From NCBI GenBank assembly GCA_964550165.1, contig CAZJYC010000079.1, positions 1-11,466 on the forward strand: DNA of 11,466 nt, written 5' to 3'. The position numbers and the translations under genes are program-made. Within the stretch, counting starts at the first letter, position 1, and each line of letters starts with the position of its first letter. The notes beneath the pieces were generated by a model that was given only the letters and a program-made list of their open reading frames with translations, was not told the DNA's origin and did not search any database. Shown in pieces: positions 6,788-11,466 of this stretch. The stretch is from CAZJYC01 sp964550165 (GTDB taxonomy: Bacteria > Acidobacteriota > Aminicenantia > Aminicenantales > Aminicenantaceae).

Positions 6788-8557
6788 ATGCCAAAAATTT
6801 TCAATTACGGTGAGCTCAAAGAACGATATTATCTCGAGATAGGCTTCAAGTCCGGGCTTGAAATCCATCAGCAGTTGAAAACCCAGAAAAAACTTTTTTG
6901 CCGCTGTCCTGCCGGTGAATACTATGAGGACTATCATGCCGAAGTGCTGCGGCACATGCGGCCCACTCTCTCCGAGCTCGGCGAATACGACGGCACGGCC
7001 ATCATGGAATTCAAGACACGCAAAGAGATCGTTTACCAGCTCAACAGAAACAACGTTTGCACTTACGAGATGGACGATACCCCTCCCTTCGAGCTCAACC
7101 AAGAGGCGCTCGACATCGCCCTTGAGGTGGCTCTTCTCCTCAACTGCAACATCGTCGGCGAGCTTCACATCTTGCGCAAGCAGTATCTCGACGGCAGCAT
7201 CCCCGCAGGATTTCAGCGCACGACTATCCTCGGCACTGACGGCTGGATTCCCTACAAGGACCAAAGAATTAACATCCGGCAGTTAGGTCTGGAAGAGGAT
7301 GCCTGCCGTCAGGTCAGTGACATCGGGCATCGAAGAGTCTTCAAAACAGACCGGTTGAGCATCCCTTTGATCGAGACCGTGACTTACCCCGACATGCGGG
7401 CGCCCTGGGAAGTGGCCGAAGTTGCTGAGCTCCTCAGGGAGCTGGCGCGCTGCACAGGCAAAGTCAGGACAGGTATCGGGAGGGCGCGCCAGGATGTCAA
7501 CGTCAGTGTTGAAGGCGGGACGCGGGTGGAGATCAAGGGCGTGCACAAGATTCCCTACATCCCGCGGCTGACACATTTCGAAGCGCTGAGGCAATGGAAC
7601 CTCCTCGAGCTGAGAGCTGAGCTGCAGAAAAGAGGAATAAGCAAGGATACTCTTAAGTCAGCCTCTGCTGAGGTCTCCGGCATTCTGAAGAAGACTTCTT
7701 TCTCGCCCCTCAGCCGCGCTCTGGAGCGAGGATGGCGCATCATGGCTGTTAGGCTGTCGGATTACAAAGGTCTCCTGACCTTCCCGCTTCAGCCAGGAAG
7801 AGACCTGGCCAGCGAAATCTCCGACAGAGTAAGGGTTATCGCCTGCCTCGACGAGCTGCCCAACATCATCCACAGCGAGATGAAGGACAGCCCGCTTGCT
7901 TCCGCAGAGTGGCGGAAAATTGCCTCTGCCCTGGAGAGCAAAAAAAACGATGCCATAGTTTTGGTCTGGGGGGATGACAGGGATTCGGAAACGGCTGTCA
8001 GCGAAATCATCATCAGGGCCGCCGAAGCCGCTGAAGGAGTTCCCAACGAAACCCGGCAGGCTTTCCGTTCAGGGATAAACGGGTTCGAGAGAATTCTGCC
8101 CGGACCTGACAGGATGTATCCTGATACGGATATGCCGCCTGTGCCGCTTGCAGAGGAGCGGATTGAAAGGGCAAAGAACCGGCTTCCTCTGACGCCCTGG
8201 CAGCGCCGGGAATATTACCGGAAGCTCGGCCTTTCTCAGGAAATCATCGAGGCGATGGTGACTGACGAGCGTGCCGTTCTTTTCCAGCGGGCTGTGGAGG
8301 CTTTTCCCATCAAGCCAGCCATTGCCGCTGTGGTCCTCGGTCAGATGTTGAAACATCTGGAAAGAAAGGGATTCCCCGTTTCCAGGCTCCAGGATGAATC
8401 TCTGCTGGATCTATTGAGGCTTTATAGCGGAGGTGAATTTGCCAGGGAAGCTTTTCCGGAGATCCTTAAAATGATGTCACTGGATAGCCGGGAACCTGCT
8501 GAGGCCATTAAGAAACTGGGCATTTACAAGCTGAGCGATAAGGAACTTCGCAGCCTG
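6788..8557 (+). CDS. gatE: Glu-tRNA(Gln) amidotransferase subunit E, 3' end lost in an assembly gap
   Basis: GatE activates the glutamate of mischarged Glu-tRNA(Gln) with ATP and amidates it using ammonia from GatD, giving Gln-tRNA(Gln). Visible are 590 residues: the GatB/GatE signature SGLEIHQQLKTQKKLFCRCP at 22-41, RPTLSELGEYD at 58-68, the IDGS-type YLDGSIPAGFQRT at 133-145, LEEDACR at 168-174, RQDVNVS at 234-240 and VEIKGV at 247-252; an insert of the AspRS-like kind typical of GatE but not GatB at about 290-410; DRMYPDTDMPP at 441-451; and the start of the tail domain. The frame reaches ELRSL and then enters 100 N. By comparison with archaeal GatE as I remember it, about 50 residues of the tRNA-binding tail are missing. 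An open frame through the gap would end at TGA 8666-8668, overlapping gatD by ATGA. No clear ribosome binding site precedes the ATG, 48 bp after the peptidase stop. Confidence 0.95.
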
Positions 8558-8657
8558 NNNNNNNNNNNNNNNNNNNNNNNNNNNNNNNNNNNNNNNNNNN
8601 NNNNNNNNNNNNNNNNNNNNNNNNNNNNNNNNNNNNNNNNNNNNNNNNNNNNNNNNN
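8558..8657. other. Assembly gap, exactly 100 N
   Basis: A run of exactly 100 unknown bases, the usual placeholder for a gap of unknown size. It removes the gatE C-terminus and any ribosome binding site of gatD. Only AAAGGCC lies between the gap and the gatD start. Confidence 0.99.
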
Positions 8658-8664
8658 AAAGGCC

Positions 8665-10047
8665 ATGAACGATATTTATAAAGGCTATCGAGGAGAAGCT
8701 CTTTCGCTCCTTAAAGCGCACGGTGTGCGTGTCTGGAGCGATGCCGAGGTGACAACCACCCACGGCAAGTTCACCGGAATTATCCTGCCCCGCTCCGAAA
8801 CAGAGGATGAAAAACACATCGTCCTCAAGCTGCGCAACGGGTACAACGTTGGTATCACTGTTGACACGGTGATAGAAATCAAAGAAATTGGCTACAAAGA
8901 AGCTCATTACAAGATACCGGAGAAGGAATTTCCCTATGATCCCAAGAAGCCTCGGGTCAAGCTGCTCGGCACCGGCGGCACGATTGCCAGCCGCCTGGAT
9001 TACCGGACTGGCGCTGTGATTCCCGCCTTCACGCCTGGAGAGCTCTACGGTTCTGTTCCTGAGCTGGCCGATATCTGCAACCTCGAGACAGAGAAGCTTT
9101 ACGGTGTTTTCAGCGAGAATATGGGGCCCGAGCAGTGGGTCGGCACGGCCAGGGCCATAGGCAAAGAAATCGAGAAAGGCGTCCAGGGGATTGTCATCGG
9201 CCACGGCACAGACACCATGCACCACACGGCCGCAATACTTTCTTTCATGGTCCAGGATTCGCCTGTGCCGATCGTGATGGTCGGTTCGCAGCGCTCGAGC
9301 GACCGGCCGTCGTCAGATGCGGCCCTTAATCTGATCAACGCCACCAAGACCGCGGCTGAAAGCGATATCGCCGAGGTCATGGTCTGCATGTTCGGCCCGA
9401 CGAGCGACCAGTATGACCTGCTCCACCGCGGCACCAGGGTGCGCAAGATGCATTCTTCCTACCGCTCGACCTTCAGGACCATAGGCGATATTCCGATCGC
9501 CATGGTGAGCAGGGATAAGATCATTGCCCTCCGCGATGACTACAAGCGAAGGCGGAGCGATAAAAATGTCAGGATCAACACCGCTTTTGAAGAGAAAGTT
9601 TCCATCGTCTATTATTATCCCAACATGAAGCCCGACATCATAGAGTCGCTGATTGACAACGATTATAAAGGCATCGTGATTGCGGGAACCGGGCTGGGCC
9701 ATGTCAACAAGCCTCTCTATCCGGCTCTGAGGCGGGCCAATGAAAAAGGCATCGCCATGTTCATGACGGTGCAGACGTTGTGGGGCTATGTGCAGATGTA
9801 TGTCTACGACACCGGACGCGATATCATGGAGCTGGGCGTTGTTCCCGCTTCCAACATGCTTCCCGAGGTCGCCTATGTGAAGCTCGGCTGGGCGCTGGGG
9901 CTGTCGAGCGACCTCGAAGAGGTCAAAAGGATCATGCTCACTCCTGTGGCCGGAGAGATCACCGAACGCGAGCCTGATAATGGCTATCTCATCTACCAGG
10001 GCGGGATTCCTGAAGTGGAAAGATTTGTCTCGAGCTACTGGAAATAG
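8665..10047 (+). CDS. gatD: Glu-tRNA(Gln) amidotransferase subunit D (asparaginase-like)
   Basis: GatD hydrolyses glutamine (or asparagine) and channels ammonia to GatE. The 460 residues show the small N-terminal GatD domain (about 5-85, with HIVLKLRNGYNVGI), then the type-I/II asparaginase fold from about 97. All four catalytic residues of the family are present: T106 in GTGGTIAS, T182 and D183 in HGTDTM, and K261 in RVRKMHSS. By my recollection they align with T101, T177, D178 and K254 of the Methanothermobacter enzyme. GatD-typical stretches include SENMGPEQWVGTARA, GSQRSSDRPSSDAALN and NMLPEVAYVKLGWALG. The N-terminal domain distinguishes it from plain asparaginases, and the gatE neighbour settles the identity. 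The ATG at 8665 matches the expected GatD N-terminus and would overlap the gatE stop by four bases if the frame through the gap is right. The C-terminus runs about 10-15 residues longer than archaeal GatD. Confidence 0.97.
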   Translation: MNDIYKGYRGEALSLLKAHGVRVWSDAEVTTTHGKFTGIILPRSETEDEKHIVLKLRNGYNVGITVDTVIEIKEIGYKEAHYKIPEKEFPYDPKKPRVKLLGTGGTIASRLDYRTGAVIPAFTPGELYGSVPELADICNLETEKLYGVFSENMGPEQWVGTARAIGKEIEKGVQGIVIGHGTDTMHHTAAILSFMVQDSPVPIVMVGSQRSSDRPSSDAALNLINATKTAAESDIAEVMVCMFGPTSDQYDLLHRGTRVRKMHSSYRSTFRTIGDIPIAMVSRDKIIALRDDYKRRRSDKNVRINTAFEEKVSIVYYYPNMKPDIIESLIDNDYKGIVIAGTGLGHVNKPLYPALRRANEKGIAMFMTVQTLWGYVQMYVYDTGRDIMELGVVPASNMLPEVAYVKLGWALGLSSDLEEVKRIMLTPVAGEITEREPDNGYLIYQGGIPEVERFVSSYWK

Positions 10048-10231
10048 CCGTCACCGATAATTTCATTTAATCCATTTGACTTCAGCCTGGTTTCTTTTTT
10101 TGAGGGAGGGAAGGAATCTTCTTTTCCTCGCCCGAAGCTCCCTCCACATTGAGTACGAAATCCACGCCGCTGACCTGGCAGGCAATATATTGCCAGCGGA
10201 TTGTTAATGTCACGTATGGACAAGCAAAAAT
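10048..10231. other. Intergenic stretch between convergent gatD and the radical SAM gene, with palindromes
   Basis: No clear intrinsic terminator for either gene. It holds a perfect 14-bp palindrome GGCAATATATTGCC (10181-10194), nested with CTGGCA/TGCCAG arms, and a 7-bp inverted repeat GAGGGAG/CTCCCTC (10102-10108, 10138-10144). The T-run beside the latter lies on the 5' side for the + strand, the wrong side for a terminator. A possible short frame on the - strand is listed separately. Confidence 0.5.
10082..10213 (-). CDS. Possible 43-codon frame in line with the radical SAM gene
   Basis: After the TGA that ends the radical SAM gene, the same reading frame stays open for 49 codons. It could restart at GTG 10213, seven codons past that stop. 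The peptide begins with alternating hydrophobic residues (TLTIRWQYIACQVSGVDFVL) and ends in a lysine/proline-rich tail (KKIPSLPQKKKPG), and third codon positions are often G or C, as in neighbouring genes. I do not recognise it. It may be a small gene, the tail of a decayed gene, or chance; a read-through extension of the radical SAM protein is less likely because that protein already ends naturally. Confidence 0.22.
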   Translation of the reverse strand: MTLTIRWQYIACQVSGVDFVLNVEGASGEEKKIPSLPQKKKPG

Positions 10232-10987
10232 TCAAAACAGAACTTCGAACCTCATCCGCCTCTTCTTCAATTCACTGACAAGCCTTTGTTTGTGCTCACG
10301 GAAGAATCTTTCAGTGGCCGCTCCGGCCAATCCATGCATGTGATAGAATCTTCTCATGGTGCTCATATAATTCATTCTGTCGATGTAGACCCTGTCTGCC
10401 TTTCCCTCGAGCTGCTCGATGAACTTTTCTGGATTTCCTGGAAGGAGGGGGCCGATGAAGACAAAAGTCTTGATGCCTTGGGAGCGGATTCTATCCAGGG
10501 CGTCGAGACGCTCCCTGACAGACGAAGCCCTTGGCTCGAACAGCTTAGCCACCCTTTCGTCATCTGTGGCAATGGTGAAACCCACGTCTTTCTCCTCAAA
10601 CTGCAGAATGAGGTCCAGGTCACGCAGAATTAATGCTGATTTCGTCTGGATATTGATAGGGAATTGCCTTTTCACCAGCTCTTCCAAACATTGCCTGGTA
10701 AGCCTGTACTTTGCTTCAACCGGCTGATAAGGGTCGCAGACAGAAGAAATCCAGATAGTGCCCCTTTTTGCGCTTTGCAGTTGCTTTCTCAAAAGCTCAG
10801 GGGCATTGACTTTGATATCGACAAACTCTCCCCAGGCTTCACTGTGGCCGGAATACCGCCTCATGAAAAGCCGGGCATAGCAGTATGCGCAATTGTGCTC
10901 GCAGCCTGTATAGGGATTGAGGCAGTAATTGAAGATCTTTGATTTATTGAGGATGCTCTTTGCCTTGACTTCTTTGACCTTCACCAT
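10232..10987 (-). CDS. Radical SAM protein, SplB/COG1533 group
   Basis: A 251-residue radical SAM protein. The [4Fe-4S] cluster motif is C29-x3-C33-x2-C36 in GCEHNCAYCYARL, preceded by NPYTGC, which is typical of the COG1533 group often labelled 'spore photoproduct lyase' or 'Rv2578c-like'. Further group signatures are SSVCDPYQPVEAKYRLTRQC at about 81-100, INIQTKSALILRDLDLI at about 111-127, GFTIATDDE and FIGPLLPG. Only this broad family can be assigned. True spore photoproduct lyases are longer and belong to spore formers, and nothing here suggests sporulation, so a DNA-repair role should not be assumed. In-frame codons upstream meet a TGA three codons before the ATG, so 10987 is the start. 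No strong ribosome binding site is seen. The gene is transcribed toward gatD and stands alone. Confidence 0.88.
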   Translation of the reverse strand: MVKVKEVKAKSILNKSKIFNYCLNPYTGCEHNCAYCYARLFMRRYSGHSEAWGEFVDIKVNAPELLRKQLQSAKRGTIWISSVCDPYQPVEAKYRLTRQCLEELVKRQFPINIQTKSALILRDLDLILQFEEKDVGFTIATDDERVAKLFEPRASSVRERLDALDRIRSQGIKTFVFIGPLLPGNPEKFIEQLEGKADRVYIDRMNYMSTMRRFYHMHGLAGAATERFFREHKQRLVSELKKRRMRFEVLF

Positions 10988-11466
10988 GGAAATTCACGGG
11001 GAAATATGAAATTATCTTTCTCGCTTAGCCTCAAGCCCCTGAACCAGACATCCGATTTTTTCAAAGTCATATGATACAGGATAATTTCCAAATTTAAAAA
11101 TAGATTGTATGGAATGGAAGCTCATCTGCGTTCATCTCGGCGGCAGCGTATCGCTCCGGCCCTTCTCAAAATCTCTGGATATTCATGGAGACATTTTTTA
11201 CAGCAGGATTGGAAATGCTAACTTCAAGAAGGAAGCATCTTTTTTCCCGTGATGAGGAAAGAGATTTGATAGAGTGAGGAAGGAGGCGCTGGTTTCCATC
11301 CCTCCTCGCCAAAGACCCTCCCGCCCACCACCATGGGCTTCGGAGGGACGGAAACCAGCGCTGTTAGAGTTGGCTCTTATCATCATAGGCCTTCACAAAA
11401 AAAGATGCTTGCCTTCAAGAAGAGAGGATTTTTATTCAAAAAAGGAATGTCATATAATGGCCTGTT
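10988..11466. other. Gene-free right end of the window
   Basis: About 480 bp without a convincing coding region. It contains the 5' flank of the radical SAM gene (10988-11100, AT-rich with no clear promoter pair), then a roughly 200-bp inverted repeat, and ends in AT-rich DNA with a TATAAT at 11453-11458 that lacks a good -35 partner. Confidence 0.6.
11222..11422. repeat. Two-tiered imperfect inverted repeat of about 200 bp
   Basis: Inner arms 11286-11305 and 11342-11361 are 20 bases each and pair at all but one position (GCGCTGGTTTCC-A-TCCCTCC), around a 36-base loop rich in C. Outer arms 11233-11245 and 11398-11410 (AAGCATCTTTTTT) pair perfectly over 13 bases, flanked by CTTCAAGAAGG (11222-11232) against CCTTCAAGAAG (11412-11422). 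Between the tiers the two halves are of nearly equal length (40 and about 35 bases) and partly matching, for example GATGAGGAAAGAG against CTCTTATCATCAT. This looks like a decayed long palindrome such as a MITE-like or repeated intergenic element. It could also be a structured RNA. No transposase or target-site duplication is recognised. Confidence 0.65.

Noticed and set aside
8524..9225. 233-codon frame on the - strand across the N gap and gatD
   Set aside because: It depends on unknown bases to stay open and lies antisense to intact gatD.
10102..10144. GAGGGAG/CTCCCTC hairpin as the gatD terminator
   Set aside because: The T-run lies before the hairpin, not after it, for the + strand, and the loop is 29 bases long; on the - strand the stem is followed by A's.
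11109..11252. 47-codon + strand frame starting MEWKLICVHLGG
   Set aside because: No ribosome binding site or recognisable domain, and its end is made of the inverted-repeat arm, so chance is more likely.
11198..11386. 62-codon - strand frame in the right-end repeat
   Set aside because: It spans nearly the whole inverted repeat; the open frame is explained by the repeat sequence.
11453..11458. TATAAT as a promoter at the window end
   Set aside because: No credible -35 element at 16-18 bp spacing, and the downstream sequence is outside the window.

Overview
The window reads as a bacterial chromosome fragment. A eukaryote-like Ser/Thr kinase carrying a zinc ribbon and TPRs, and a secreted M14-family peptidase with a glutamine-amidotransferase-like tail, are gene styles I associate with Candidatus Aminicenantes and related Acidobacteriota-like lineages. 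That placement is inference from gene content; there is no rRNA or other phylogenetic marker here. A run of exactly 100 N inside gatE shows that this is a scaffolded draft or metagenome assembly.

Layout: (1) 1-3132, + strand, a 1043-residue membrane-anchored Ser/Thr kinase with a C-terminal TPR array. (2) 3133-3710, a visibly AT-rich islet. On the - strand it holds a likely two-gene cassette: a 70-residue helix-turn-helix protein followed one base later by a small membrane protein whose reading frame runs 150 bp into the kinase 3' end. Two near-identical 17-bp palindromes sit just upstream of the helix-turn-helix start and look like an autoregulatory operator pair. (3) 3737-6739, + strand, promoter, strong ribosome binding site and a 978-residue exported M14 metallopeptidase homologue. 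(4) 6788-10047, + strand, gatE (interrupted by the N gap) and gatD, the two subunits of the GatDE Glu-tRNA(Gln) amidotransferase that is regarded as the archaeal enzyme. (5) 10232-10987, - strand, a radical SAM protein of the SplB/COG1533 group, convergent with gatD. (6) 10988-11466, no convincing gene, but a roughly 200-bp two-tiered inverted repeat.

How the genes relate: gatE and gatD work together, GatD releasing ammonia from glutamine or asparagine and GatE activating the Glu on tRNA(Gln) and amidating it. The peptidase lies only 48 bp upstream on the same strand and may be co-transcribed, but no functional tie is evident. The kinase, the AT-rich cassette and the radical SAM gene look like independent units. 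The most notable points are a GatDE pair in an apparently bacterial setting, the small cassette with tandem operators, and the inverted repeat near the right end.
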